This document shows positions 19,814-28,628 of a DNA stretch of 64,000 nucleotides, piece after piece. Numbering within the stretch: the first letter of the stretch is position 1; each line of letters opens with the position of its first letter. The DNA is taken from NCBI RefSeq assembly GCF_963378085.1, contig NZ_OY726395.1, positions 1,302,001 through 1,366,000 on the forward strand. Direction: 5' to 3'. A program made the position numbers and the translations under genes. The notes under the pieces are model-generated. The model was not told the origin of the DNA. It worked only from the letters and a program-made list of their open reading frames with translations, and did not search any database. Origin of the DNA: Mycolicibacterium sp. MU0050 (GTDB taxonomy: Bacteria; Actinomycetota; Actinomycetes; Mycobacteriales; Mycobacteriaceae).

Positions 19814-19852
19814 CTCACCGCGCGGGCAACGCGCGGTGAGGGCGGGTTTGCT
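19814..19852 (+). terminator. Terminator after thrB
   Basis: A perfect 11-bp stem (19814-19824 with 19830-19840, loop GGCAA) starts 3 nt after the thrB stop. It is followed by a T-rich stretch (GTTTGCTTGCTT). It should end the threonine operon and separates it from the rho leader. Confidence 0.75.
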
Positions 19853-20090
19853 TGCTTCGACGAAAAATGCGGGCTATCCTCGTTGCCGTCCCGGCAATTC
19901 GCAGCGTCTTCTGCGCCGACACTAGGACGACCACTCACTTTCGTGTCTTACTCGTGCACCGACGGTTTGTCGTTCCGCCGCGAATCCCGGAGATCGCCGT
20001 TGCCAAGTTCGACGGTCGCACTTCGTGTCCGGGGGTAACCCGGCACACCGAACCCTCGCAGGTCATCCTCTGAGGGAAGAAAGGAAATCC
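19853..20090 (+). promoter_or_regulatory. rho promoter/leader region
   Basis: About 240 nt between the thrB terminator and the rho GTG contain no plausible gene. The length suits a promoter plus a long untranslated leader, as rho genes are often autoregulated through their leaders. A GGGAAGAAAGGAAA purine-rich ribosome binding site lies at about 20074-20087. No specific riboswitch fold was recognised. Confidence 0.4.
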
Positions 20091-22082
20091 GTGACAGATA
20101 CGGACCTCATCACGGCTGGGGACGCCACTCCCGAGGCGGATCTGCCCCAGGCTGTGACCTCCAAGAGCTCCGCCGCCGACAAGGGCGCGGCCAAAGGTGG
20201 CTCGCTGGCCAGCATGGTCTTGCCGGAGCTGCGCGCGCTGGCCGTCAAAGTCGGCGTCAAGGGCACCTCCGGCATGCGTAAGGGCGACCTCATCGCCGCC
20301 ATTCAGGAACGTCAGGCCGGCGGCGAGGGCGCGCAGGCGGCGCAGTCCACGCAGGCCAACGGCACTCGTCAGGCCCGCAAGGCCGACACCAAGAACACCG
20401 CGGACGCGGCCGGTGAATCCCAGGCCGAGACGGCCACCGAGGACGCCGGGCAGCGCAGCGAGGCGCCTCGTCGGGAACGCCGGTCGGCCTCGCGGCAATC
20501 GGGTGCTCCGGACGCCGACAAGGCGCCGAAGTCCGACGGCAACGACGCCCCGAAGTCCGACGGCAACGACACGGCCGAGAACTCCGCGGACGCGCCGAAG
20601 AGCGAGGCGTCCGACGCCGGCTCGGGTTCCGAGGGCGGCAACTCCGGTCGCGACGACAACAAGCAGGACCGCGGCGACCAGCAGCGTCGTGGCGGTGACC
20701 AGCAGAACCGCGATCAGAACCAGAACCGTGACCAGAATCGCGGCGATCAGCAGAACCGCGATCAGAACCGCGGCGACCAGCAGAACCGCGGCGGCAACAA
20801 CAGCAACGACGGCGACGACGACGGCGACGGCCGGCAGGGACGTCGCGGTCGCCGGTTCCGGGACCGCCGGCGCCGTGGCGAGCGCTCGGGCGAGGGCGGT
20901 GGCGACACCGAACTGCGCGAGGACGACGTCGTCCAGCCGGTCGCGGGCATCCTCGACGTGCTGGACAACTATGCGTTCGTGCGGACCTCGGGGTACCTCG
21001 CCGGGCCCAACGACGTCTACGTCTCGATGAACATGGTGCGCAAGAACGGCCTGCGTCGCGGCGATGCCGTCACCGGCGCGGTCCGCGTTCCCCGCGAGGG
21101 TGAGGGCGGCGACAAGAACCCCCGCCAGAAGTTCAACCCGCTGGTCCGGCTGGACAGCGTCAACGGCGGACCCGTCGAAGCGGCGAAGAACCGTCCCGAG
21201 TTCGGCAAACTGACGCCGCTGTACCCGAACCAGCGGCTGCGGCTGGAGACCACGCCGGAGAAGATGACCACCCGCGTCATCGACCTCATCATGCCGATCG
21301 GCAAGGGGCAGCGCGCCCTGATCGTGTCGCCGCCCAAGGCCGGTAAGACCACGATCATGCAGGACATCGCCAACGCGATCACCAAGAACAACCCGGAATG
21401 CCATCTGATGGTCGTGCTCGTCGACGAGCGGCCCGAAGAGGTCACCGACATGCAGCGCTCGGTCAAGGGTGAGGTCATCGCCTCGACCTTCGACCGTCCG
21501 CCGTCGGACCACACCCAGGCCGCCGAGCTGGCCATCGAGCGCGCGAAGCGCCTGGTGGAGCAGGGCAAGGACGTCGTGGTGCTGCTGGACTCCATCACCC
21601 GACTGGGACGTGCGTACAACAACGCCTCGCCGGCGTCCGGCCGCATTCTCTCCGGTGGTGTGGACTCGACCGCGCTGTACCCGCCCAAGCGGTTCCTGGG
21701 CGCGGCCCGCAACATCGAAGAGGGCGGCTCGCTGACCATCGTCGCCACCGCCATGGTGGAGACCGGCTCGACCGGTGACACGGTGATCTTCGAGGAGTTC
21801 AAGGGCACCGGCAACGCGGAGCTCAAACTGGACCGCAAGATCGCCGAGCGTCGGGTGTTCCCGGCGGTCGACGTCAACCCGTCCGGCACCCGTAAGGACG
21901 AATTGCTGCTGGGCGCAGACGAATTCGCCATTGTGCACAAGCTGCGCCGGGTGCTTTCGGGCCTGGACTCGCATCAGGCGATCGACTTGCTGATGAGCCA
22001 GCTGCGCAAGACGAAGAACAACTACGAGTTCCTGGTGCAGGTCTCCAAGACCGCCCCCGGATCTCCGGACGACGCCGACTGA
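20091..22082 (+). CDS. rho: Transcription termination factor Rho
   Basis: Rho is the RNA-dependent hexameric ATPase that releases RNA polymerase. From GTG 20091 it has 663 aa. The N-terminal helical Rho_N domain covers about residues 30-75. A low-complexity insert of about 190 residues, rich in Asp, Asn, Arg, Gln and Ser, includes tandem RGDQQNRDQN-type repeats near residues 190-245. The CSD RNA-binding domain follows, then the ATPase with Walker A PPKAGKTT near residues 413-420, the Q-loop and LGRAYNNASPASGRILSGG. The long insert is typical of mycobacterial and other actinobacterial Rho. The start was chosen by its purine-rich ribosome binding site. Confidence 0.95.
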   Translation: MTDTDLITAGDATPEADLPQAVTSKSSAADKGAAKGGSLASMVLPELRALAVKVGVKGTSGMRKGDLIAAIQERQAGGEGAQAAQSTQANGTRQARKADTKNTADAAGESQAETATEDAGQRSEAPRRERRSASRQSGAPDADKAPKSDGNDAPKSDGNDTAENSADAPKSEASDAGSGSEGGNSGRDDNKQDRGDQQRRGGDQQNRDQNQNRDQNRGDQQNRDQNRGDQQNRGGNNSNDGDDDGDGRQGRRGRRFRDRRRRGERSGEGGGDTELREDDVVQPVAGILDVLDNYAFVRTSGYLAGPNDVYVSMNMVRKNGLRRGDAVTGAVRVPREGEGGDKNPRQKFNPLVRLDSVNGGPVEAAKNRPEFGKLTPLYPNQRLRLETTPEKMTTRVIDLIMPIGKGQRALIVSPPKAGKTTIMQDIANAITKNNPECHLMVVLVDERPEEVTDMQRSVKGEVIASTFDRPPSDHTQAAELAIERAKRLVEQGKDVVVLLDSITRLGRAYNNASPASGRILSGGVDSTALYPPKRFLGAARNIEEGGSLTIVATAMVETGSTGDTVIFEEFKGTGNAELKLDRKIAERRVFPAVDVNPSGTRKDELLLGADEFAIVHKLRRVLSGLDSHQAIDLLMSQLRKTKNNYEFLVQVSKTAPGSPDDAD

Positions 22083-22132
22083 CCTCGTCGGCACCACAGC
22101 GAAATCCCCCGCACGCCCGGGCGGTTTCTAGG

Positions 22133-23738
22133 GGTCGTCGCAACACTGCTGGTTATTGAGCCTGTAGTAGATCACGCAAGCGCTCGGCTGGGGTATCCCA
22201 GCCGAGCGTTTTGCGTGGGCGGCCGTTGAGTTGCTGGGCGACGTGTTCGAGGTCCTCAGGCCCATAGATGCTGAGGTCGGTACCTTTGGGAAAGTACTGA
22301 CGAAGCAGGCCGTTGGTGTTTTCGTTGGTGCCGCGCTGCCAGGGACTGGCCGGATCACAGAAGTACACGGCCATGTCGGTGGCCATCGAGAACCCCTTGT
22401 GCCCGGCCATCTCGGCGCCCTGGTCCCAGGTCAACGATCCCCGCAGATGCTCTGGCAGGGTCGTCATGGTGGCGATCAGCCCGTCACGAACCGTTTCGGC
22501 ATCATGGCCCCCGGGCAGGTGCACCAGCATGGTGTAGCGGGTGGTGCGTTCCACCAGAGTGCCGATCGCGGTCTTGTTGAGTTCACCCATGATGAGGTCG
22601 CCTTCCCAGTGCCCGGGCACCGCGCGATCCTCGATATCGGGCCGGTCGGCGATCATGAGCATCGGATCAACGAACCGCTGGTAACGCTCACCGGGCTTAC
22701 GGTTCGGTTTACGGCACGTGCGGCCACTTCGCAGTGACTGGGCCACTTCCTTTTTCAGTCCACCGCGCGCCTGGAAGTAGAGGGATTGATAAATCGTTTC
22801 GTGGCTCACCCGCATGCTCTCGTCGTCCGGAAAATCCTTGACCAGACGATGCGAAATCTCTTCCGGGGACCACCGCTTGGCCAGCCCCTCTTCGACCTCT
22901 TTACGCAGCCTCTGATTGGTGACCAGTTTGGACTGCTTGGGCCGGGACCGTGCCGCCGCAGCCGCCGCATCGGCTTGATATGGCAGGTAGAGGCCCTCGA
23001 CACGGTGCGCAGCGACCTCGCGGGACACCGTCGACTTATTCCGACCGAGCTTGTCGGCGATCACGGTGTAGCTCAGGCCGGCGGTCAGGCCGTCGGCGAT
23101 GACCAGCCGATCGGCGAGCTGCAAATACCTACTGGCGGATGCCTGTCCAGATGCAGGACGCTGTTCGGCAGCAGTGGATTTCACCGGTTGTATGTACCGC
23201 GTCCCGCTGGCGTAATCGACGACCGTGCCATCGGAATACACCCGCGTGTTGCCAACCTTGCGGATACCGGCACGCCAATCCCGGGCGGTGCGCACATTGA
23301 CCCCGGCCTCTCGGGCGGCCCGCGCCGACGACCAGCCCTCCTCGAGCAGTTCAAAGAACCGTGCTTTCTCGCAGGTCTTGCCGCGCGTGCGCCGCGCTGG
23401 GTCGACCAAGCCCGCCTCCACAAGCATCCGGCGGGCCGTGGAGTGCGCCACTCCGACAGCTTTGGCCGCCGCATTCACCGAGCCAGTTGCTGCAAATACC
23501 GCTGCCACCCGCGCAGGATCCACACCGGTGACATCCGGACGCGGCGAGCCCATCGGCCGGCCGGTGGCACTCAAGATGGCATACGCCCGCTGCCGTGACA
23601 CCCCCAACGACTCCGCCGCTTCCCGCACCGGCACGCCCGCATCGACGAGCTTTGCTAGCTGATCACCAAATTGAACACAGTCCTCCGAAAACGACACGGT
23701 CGCCGCAACCTCTCAGATAAGAGAGCGTTGCGACGACC
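22133..23738 (-). mobile_element. IS30-family insertion sequence, about 1.6 kb
   Basis: The element carries a single long transposase gene on the minus strand. The ends are imperfect inverted repeats beginning GGTCGTCGCAAC on the left (22133-22144) and the complement GTTGCGACGACC on the right (23727-23738), with weaker similarity further out. The exact termini and the 2-3 bp target duplication could not be fixed, so the boundaries may be off by about 10 bp. It interrupts the rho terminator palindrome, consistent with IS30-family preference for palindromic targets. Confidence 0.8.
22153..23697 (-). CDS. IS30-family transposase
   Basis: This 514-residue DDE transposase has several helix-turn-helix segments in the first 230 residues (AAESLGVSRQRAYAIL, VAHSTARRMLVEAG, AREAGVNVRTARDW, IADKLGRNKSTVSREV), the last being the IS30 HTH. 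The catalytic core shows HWEGDLI (Asp367), TWDQGAEM (Asp425) and QRGTNENTNGLLRQYFP (Glu459), the IS30 signature. The triad and length look intact, so it is probably functional. The GTG start lies next to a hairpin formed by the right-end repeat. Long N-terminal extensions of this type are common in actinobacterial IS30 elements. Confidence 0.93.
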   Translation of the reverse strand: MSFSEDCVQFGDQLAKLVDAGVPVREAAESLGVSRQRAYAILSATGRPMGSPRPDVTGVDPARVAAVFAATGSVNAAAKAVGVAHSTARRMLVEAGLVDPARRTRGKTCEKARFFELLEEGWSSARAAREAGVNVRTARDWRAGIRKVGNTRVYSDGTVVDYASGTRYIQPVKSTAAEQRPASGQASASRYLQLADRLVIADGLTAGLSYTVIADKLGRNKSTVSREVAAHRVEGLYLPYQADAAAAAARSRPKQSKLVTNQRLRKEVEEGLAKRWSPEEISHRLVKDFPDDESMRVSHETIYQSLYFQARGGLKKEVAQSLRSGRTCRKPNRKPGERYQRFVDPMLMIADRPDIEDRAVPGHWEGDLIMGELNKTAIGTLVERTTRYTMLVHLPGGHDAETVRDGLIATMTTLPEHLRGSLTWDQGAEMAGHKGFSMATDMAVYFCDPASPWQRGTNENTNGLLRQYFPKGTDLSIYGPEDLEHVAQQLNGRPRKTLGWDTPAERLRDLLQAQ

Positions 23739-23785
23739 GTGTGAACCCAACCCGGCGTGTCGGGGGATTTCGCGTTTGACGGGGG

Positions 23786-24394
23786 TCAGGCCCGCAGGGC
23801 CGGCATCACGTAACGGTCGAGATAGTCCCGCAGCGCCTCGCGGTCATCGACGTCGACCTGTTCACCGGGCACCGTCGCCAGGCTCAGCAGGTTGCGGGCC
23901 ACCCACTCGGTGGCCTGGGGGAGGTTCTCGACGGCGATCTCGCCGCGGTCGCGAGCGGCGGCGAGGTACCGCTCCCAGAAGGCGGTCAGGTCCGGGATCA
24001 GACCCTGCACGCCGGCCCCGGCGCAGGCGGCGAACTCCTCGGGCTCGTCGAGTCGCAGCTTCATCACCAGCGCGCCGGGGGAGTCGTAGGCGCTGCGGCC
24101 CAGCCGGATCCCCTCGGCGATCTGCGCCGGCAGGCTGTCGATGCCGGCCAGCACCGCGTGCGCCTGACCCCAGTACTCGTCGTTGAGCCGCACGATCGCG
24201 GCGCCGAGCAACGCCGACTTGTCGGGGAAGTGGCGGTACAACCAGCCGCGGGACACCCCCGCCAACTCCGCCACCTCGGACACGGTGGTGGCGCGAATTC
24301 CCTTGGTACGCAAGCACTCTTCGGCGGCATCCATCAGGCGAACACGAACTGGCCGGGCGGCGGTGCCGGCCTTGGGAGCGGAGCCGTCGGTCAC
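23786..24394 (-). CDS. TetR-family transcriptional regulator
   Basis: This 202-residue regulator has its HTH at about residues 20-60 (EECLRTKGIRATTVSEVAELAGVSRGWLYRHFPDKSAL) and an all-helical C-terminal domain. The GTG at complement 24392-24394 has an AGGAG ribosome binding site 9 bases upstream. It is divergent from an acyl-CoA synthetase gene, with a 20-bp palindrome between them. This suggests local control of that gene in response to an acyl-CoA or fatty acid. Confidence 0.85.
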   Translation of the reverse strand: MTDGSAPKAGTAARPVRVRLMDAAEECLRTKGIRATTVSEVAELAGVSRGWLYRHFPDKSALLGAAIVRLNDEYWGQAHAVLAGIDSLPAQIAEGIRLGRSAYDSPGALVMKLRLDEPEEFAACAGAGVQGLIPDLTAFWERYLAAARDRGEIAVENLPQATEWVARNLLSLATVPGEQVDVDDREALRDYLDRYVMPALRA

Positions 24395-24481
24395 GTCGTT
24401 GACTCCTCGTCTGCTGTGGGCGCTCCGGCATATCTTCGCAGAGCGGTCTGAAATCCCGGGGGTTGCTCCCCCAACGCGGTA

Positions 24482-24501
24482 GACAGATCTAGAGTTCTGT
24501 C
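24482..24501. promoter_or_regulatory. Candidate TetR operator
   Basis: The inverted repeat GACAGA-N8-TCTGTC lies in the 139-nt divergent region, 33 nt before the acyl-CoA synthetase start codon. Its placement suits repression of the synthetase gene by the adjacent TetR protein. Binding is inferred from position and symmetry. Confidence 0.5.
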
Positions 24502-24533
24502 CACTGACCCTTTGCGATGAGGCGGTACAACCA

Positions 24534-26132
24534 GTGGCGGAGACCTCCCCGACGTTCCAGACCGTGCAGGAGTTGCTGCGGGCGCGCCGCGCCGACACCG
24601 GCATCGCGGTGCGCTACCAGGACCGGCAGTGGACCTGGGCGCAACACCTCGGCGCGGCCGAGACGCACGCCGCGGCGGTGCTGACTCTGGTGGACCCGGC
24701 CCGGCCGGTCCACGTCGGCGCGTTGTTGGGGAACACGCCGGACATGCTGACGGCGATGGCCGCCGCCGCCTTGGGCGGCTACGTACTGTGCGGCATCAAC
24801 AACACCCGTCGCGGGGCGGCCCTGCGGCGCGACATCCTGCACGCCGACTGTCAGCTCCTGCTGATCGACGCCGAGCACCGCCCGTTGATCGAGGGCCTCG
24901 ATCTGCCCGGCGTCCGCGTCATCGACATGGGGTCGGGACAGTGGGCCGAGCTGCTCGCCGCGGCCCCGTCGTTGCGACCGCATCGCGAGGTCGGCCCCAC
25001 CGACACCTTCATGATGATCTTCACCTCGGGTACCAGCGGCGACCCGAAGGCCGTCCAGGTGGCCCACATGACCGTGCTGTTCGCCGGGATGGCGCTGGTG
25101 CAGCGGTTCGCCATCACGCCGGCCGACCTCTGTTACCTGTCGATGCCGCTGTTCCACTCCAACGCGCTGCTGGCGGGCTGGAGCGTGGCCGTGGGCTCCG
25201 GTGCGGCCATGGCCCCCGCGACGTTCTCGGCCTCCGGACTCCTCGACGATGTGCGCCGCTACGGCGCCACCTACCTGAACTACGTCGGCAAGCCGCTGGC
25301 CTACGTGCTCGGGACTCCCGAGCGCCCGGACGACGCCGACAATCCGCTGCGGGTCGCCTTCGGCAACGAGGCCAGTGACCGGGACATCACCGAATTCAGC
25401 CGGCGGTTCGGCTGCACGGTGTGGGACGGGTTCGGATCCACCGAGGGTGCGGTGATCGTCACCCGCGAGGACGATTGCCCGCCCGGTTCCGTCGGCCGTG
25501 GATTCCCGGGGGTGGCCATCTACGACCCCGAGACCGGAACCGAATGTGCGGTGGCCGAATTCGACGCCAACGGCGCGCTGGTCAACGGCGACAAGGCCAT
25601 CGGCGAATTGGTCAACACCACCGGCGCCGGGTTGTTCCAGGGCTACTACAACGACCGCGCCGCCACCGACGACAGGCTGCGTGCCGGCATGTACTGGTCG
25701 GGTGACCTCGCCTACCGCGACGCCGACGGCTGGATCTACCTGGCGGGCCGCACCGCGGACTGGATGCGCGTCGACGGCGAGAACATGACCTCCGCACCCA
25801 TCGAAAGGATCCTCCTGCGCCACCAGGCGATCAATCAGGTCGCCGTCTACCCGGTGCCCGACGAGCAGGTCGGCGACCAGGTGATGGCGGCCGTCGTGCC
25901 CTACCCGGATGCCGACCTGATCGCGGCCCAATTCGCCGACTTCCTGGCCGCCCAGGCGGACCTGTCGCCGAAGGCGTGGCCGCGGCGGGTCTGGATCACC
26001 GACCACCTGCCGTCGACGGCCACCAACAAGGTGCTCAAGCGGGAACTGATCGCCATCGGCGCCAACCCGCCCGGCGGGCGACTGTGGACCCGGGCACCCC
26101 GCAGCAGCACCTACCGGGAGACCGACCGCTGA
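24534..26132 (+). CDS. Acyl-CoA synthetase (FadD-type)
   Basis: This 532-residue member of the ANL superfamily activates a carboxylic acid to acyl-AMP and then to acyl-CoA. The P-loop is MMIFTSGTSGDPKAV near residues 162-176, followed by the A5 motif WDGFGSTEGAVIV, the A7/A8 hinge YWSGDLAYRDADGWIYLAGRTADWMRVDGEN and the C-terminal lysine in STATNKVLKREL. It resembles mycobacterial FadD1/FadD17-type very-long-chain acyl-CoA synthetases. It is divergent from a TetR regulator. The substrate chain is not evident. Confidence 0.87.
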   Translation: MAETSPTFQTVQELLRARRADTGIAVRYQDRQWTWAQHLGAAETHAAAVLTLVDPARPVHVGALLGNTPDMLTAMAAAALGGYVLCGINNTRRGAALRRDILHADCQLLLIDAEHRPLIEGLDLPGVRVIDMGSGQWAELLAAAPSLRPHREVGPTDTFMMIFTSGTSGDPKAVQVAHMTVLFAGMALVQRFAITPADLCYLSMPLFHSNALLAGWSVAVGSGAAMAPATFSASGLLDDVRRYGATYLNYVGKPLAYVLGTPERPDDADNPLRVAFGNEASDRDITEFSRRFGCTVWDGFGSTEGAVIVTREDDCPPGSVGRGFPGVAIYDPETGTECAVAEFDANGALVNGDKAIGELVNTTGAGLFQGYYNDRAATDDRLRAGMYWSGDLAYRDADGWIYLAGRTADWMRVDGENMTSAPIERILLRHQAINQVAVYPVPDEQVGDQVMAAVVPYPDADLIAAQFADFLAAQADLSPKAWPRRVWITDHLPSTATNKVLKRELIAIGANPPGGRLWTRAPRSSTYRETDR

Positions 26133-26316
26133 GACGCCGGCACGGGCCCGTCGACACCGCGGGGGAGGTGTCGGGAATGTCGGCGCCGGCTGCGGCGTTT
26201 AGGACAACGGCGGCCGAACTGGCATAATGGACCGCCGACCACCTCAGGTTCCGGTTCACGCCCCAATGCAGCAGGTCAGACGGGCGACCCGGCGGCCGAC
26301 GATCGAAGAGGACACC

Positions 26317-26556
26317 ATGAAAACGGGTATTCACCCAGACTACAAAGAGACCACCGTGGTCTGCGGCTGCGGCAACAGCTTCACCACCCGCAGCACCAAG
26401 GACAGCGGCCACATCGTGGTCGAGGTCTGCTCGCAGTGCCACCCGTTCTACACCGGCAAGCAGAAGATTCTGGACAGCGGCGGCCGCGTCGCCCGGTTCG
26501 AGAAGCGCTACGGCAAGCGCAAGGCTGCCGACGAGAAGGCTGCCGACGACAAGTAG
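26317..26556 (+). CDS. rpmE: 50S ribosomal protein L31
   Basis: This 79-residue protein is the zinc-binding (C+) form of L31. It has CGCGNSF at residues 16-22 and [13 protein letters not shown] at about 37-49, giving a CxC...CxxC zinc site. It sits on the central protuberance of the ribosome. The ATG at 26317 has a GAAGAGG ribosome binding site; the longer open frame upstream is not L31-like. The zinc-independent paralogue is not in this window. Confidence 0.96.
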   Translation: MKTGIHPDYKETTVVCGCGNSFTTRSTKDSGHIVVEVCSQCHPFYTGKQKILDSGGRVARFEKRYGKRKAADEKAADDK

Positions 26557-26563
26557 CTGTGAG

Positions 26564-26620
26564 GCCGGCGCCCGACTGCCCGCACCCGTGTGGGGGCCTC
26601 GGGCGCCGGTTCTTGTTTTC
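26564..26620 (+). terminator. Terminator after rpmE
   Basis: An 11-bp GC-rich stem plus one G-U pair (26564-26575 with 26599-26610) is followed by TCTTGTTTTC. It starts 8 nt after the rpmE stop and lies between rpmE and prfA, so it may attenuate rather than fully stop transcription into prfA. Confidence 0.7.
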
Positions 26621-26665
26621 GGACCACTTTTCAGACCACGAAGCCGGCGGCGTTAGGAGATCCTC

Positions 26666-27733
26666 GTGACCACCAGTGCGATCGATGCGCTGCTGGCCGA
26701 GCACGCCGACCTCGAACGGCAGCTCAGCGACCCGGAGCTGCACGCCGACGCCGGCACCGCCCGCCGGGTGGCTCGACGGTTTTCACAGGTGACGCCGACG
26801 GTGACGGCCTACCGCAAGCTCGAGGCGGCCCGCGGTGACCTCGAAGCCGCGCGCGAACTCGCCGACGAAGACGACTCCTTCGCCGCCGAGATCCCCGAGC
26901 TCGAGGCCCGCGTCGCAGAACTCGACGCCCAGCTGATGGACATGCTGGCGCCCCGCGACCCGCATGACGCAGACGACATCGTGCTCGAGGTGAAATCCGG
27001 TGAGGGCGGCGAGGAGTCGGCCCTGTTCGCCGCGGACCTGGCACGCATGTACATCCGCTACGCCGAACGGCACGGCTGGAGCGTCACGGTGCTCGACGAG
27101 ACCACGTCGGACCTCGGCGGCTACAAGGACGCCACGCTGTCGATCGCCAGCAAGGGTGATTCGGCCGACGGGGTGTGGTCGCGGCTGAAGTTCGAAGGCG
27201 GGGTGCACCGGGTCCAGCGGGTCCCGGTGACCGAATCGCAGGGACGGGTGCACACCTCGGCGGCCGGCATCCTCGTCTACCCCGAGCCCGAAGAAATCGA
27301 GCAGATTCAGATCGACGAATCCGATCTGCGCATCGACGTGTACCGCAGCTCGGGCAAGGGCGGTCAGGGCGTCAACACCACCGACTCCGCGGTGCGCCTG
27401 ACCCATCTGCCTACCGGCATCGTGGTCACCTGCCAGAACGAGCGCTCGCAGCTGCAGAACAAGGCCCGGGCGTTGCAGGTGCTGGCGGCGCGGCTGCAGG
27501 CGCTCGCCGAGGAGGAGGCCCAGGCCAGCGCCTCGGCCGACCGGGCCAGCCAGATCCGCACGGTGGACCGCAGCGAGCGCATCCGGACCTACAACTTCCC
27601 GGAGAACCGCCTCACCGACCACCGCATCGGGTTCAAGGCGCACAACCTGGACCAGATCCTCGACGGCGACCTGGACCCGTTGTTCGACGCCCTGGCCGAG
27701 GCGGACAAGCAGACCCGGCTCCAGCAGAGCTGA
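26666..27733 (+). CDS. prfA: Peptide chain release factor 1
   Basis: RF1 recognises UAA and UAG stop codons and triggers peptidyl-tRNA hydrolysis. The 355-residue protein carries the catalytic GGQ at residues 232-234 within [19 protein letters not shown], and an RF1-type domain 2 recognition loop. It begins with GTG 26666 behind a TAGGAGA ribosome binding site. It overlaps prmC by 1 nt, the gene for the methylase that modifies this GGQ glutamine. Confidence 0.96.
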   Translation: MTTSAIDALLAEHADLERQLSDPELHADAGTARRVARRFSQVTPTVTAYRKLEAARGDLEAARELADEDDSFAAEIPELEARVAELDAQLMDMLAPRDPHDADDIVLEVKSGEGGEESALFAADLARMYIRYAERHGWSVTVLDETTSDLGGYKDATLSIASKGDSADGVWSRLKFEGGVHRVQRVPVTESQGRVHTSAAGILVYPEPEEIEQIQIDESDLRIDVYRSSGKGGQGVNTTDSAVRLTHLPTGIVVTCQNERSQLQNKARALQVLAARLQALAEEEAQASASADRASQIRTVDRSERIRTYNFPENRLTDHRIGFKAHNLDQILDGDLDPLFDALAEADKQTRLQQS

Positions 27734-28623
27734 TGACCCCGGTGGACGCGCGTGCCGCCGGTGCCGAGGTGGCCGCCGAGCTGACGGCCGCCACCCACAC
27801 CCTTGCCGAGGCCGGCATCGCCTCGCCCCACGTCGACGCCGAACTCCTGGCGGCCCATGTCCTCGGCGTCGATCGCGGCCGGCTGCGGTTCGCGCAGCCG
27901 GCGGCCGACTTCGCCGAGCGGTTCCGGCAGTTGGTGGCCGCGCGGTCGCAGCGGATCCCGCTGCAACATCTCACCGGTACGGCGCCGTTCGGTCCGTTGA
28001 CGCTGGCGGTGGGGCCGGGGGTTTTCGTGCCGCGCCCGGAGACCGAATCGATGCTCGAGTGGGCGATGGCGGTGCTGGACCGCGTTGGCGCTGCACCGAA
28101 TCCGATCGTGGTCGACGCCTGCACCGGCAGCGGTGCGCTGGCAATCGCGCTGGCCCGGCACCGGCCCGAGGCCACGGTGATCGCCATCGACGACTCGGCC
28201 GCCGCGCTCGACTACGCGCGGCGCAACGCGCGGGGCACCGACGTCGAACTCCTCGAGGCCGACGTCACGGCCGCCGGACTGCGCCCCGATCTCGACGGCC
28301 GCGTCGACCTGCTGGTCTGCAACCCGCCCTACATCCCGTCGGGCGCGGAACTCGATCCCGAAGTGGCCGAACACGATCCGCACCACGCACTGTTCGGGGG
28401 CGCGGACGGGATGGCGGTCATCGGCCCGGTCGTCGGGCTGGCCGGCCGCTGGCTCAAGCCCGGCGGCCGCTTCGCCGTCGAGCATGACGACACCACCTCG
28501 GCCGCTACTGTCGACCTGATCCGCGGATCCGGTCTGTTCGACGACGTCCGGCCCCGCCCGGACCTTGCGGGCCGGCCGCGGTTCGTGACGGCCGTACGCC
28601 GAGCCGACGCCGAGAGGGAGTAG
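27733..28623 (+). CDS. prmC: Release factor glutamine methyltransferase
   Basis: This SAM-dependent enzyme methylates the GGQ glutamine of release factors. The 296-residue protein has the N-terminal helical domain, then PRPETESMLEWA, the SAM-binding VVDACTGSGALAIALA, and the catalytic NPPY at residues 197-200. The ATG overlaps the prfA stop (TGATG). Genomes label it hemK or prmC; the NPPY motif and the neighbour support the methyltransferase role. Confidence 0.94.
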   Translation: MTPVDARAAGAEVAAELTAATHTLAEAGIASPHVDAELLAAHVLGVDRGRLRFAQPAADFAERFRQLVAARSQRIPLQHLTGTAPFGPLTLAVGPGVFVPRPETESMLEWAMAVLDRVGAAPNPIVVDACTGSGALAIALARHRPEATVIAIDDSAAALDYARRNARGTDVELLEADVTAAGLRPDLDGRVDLLVCNPPYIPSGAELDPEVAEHDPHHALFGGADGMAVIGPVVGLAGRWLKPGGRFAVEHDDTTSAATVDLIRGSGLFDDVRPRPDLAGRPRFVTAVRRADAERE

Positions 28624-28628
28624 CAGCC

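Larger units (their letters stand above)
22099..23773 (+). terminator. rho terminator split by an IS30 element
   Basis: The left half (22099-22121, GCGAAATCCCCCGCACGCC...) and the right half (23751-23773, CCCGGCGTGTCGGGGGATTTCGC) are near-perfect inverted complements. In the uninterrupted chromosome they would form one long hairpin 17 nt after the rho stop. They are now about 1.63 kb apart, because the IS30 element lies in what would be the loop. Confidence 0.7.

Noticed and set aside
20640..20870. CRISPR-like direct repeats
   Set aside because: The repeats are imperfect, coding, and in frame within rho; there are no unique spacers and no cas genes.
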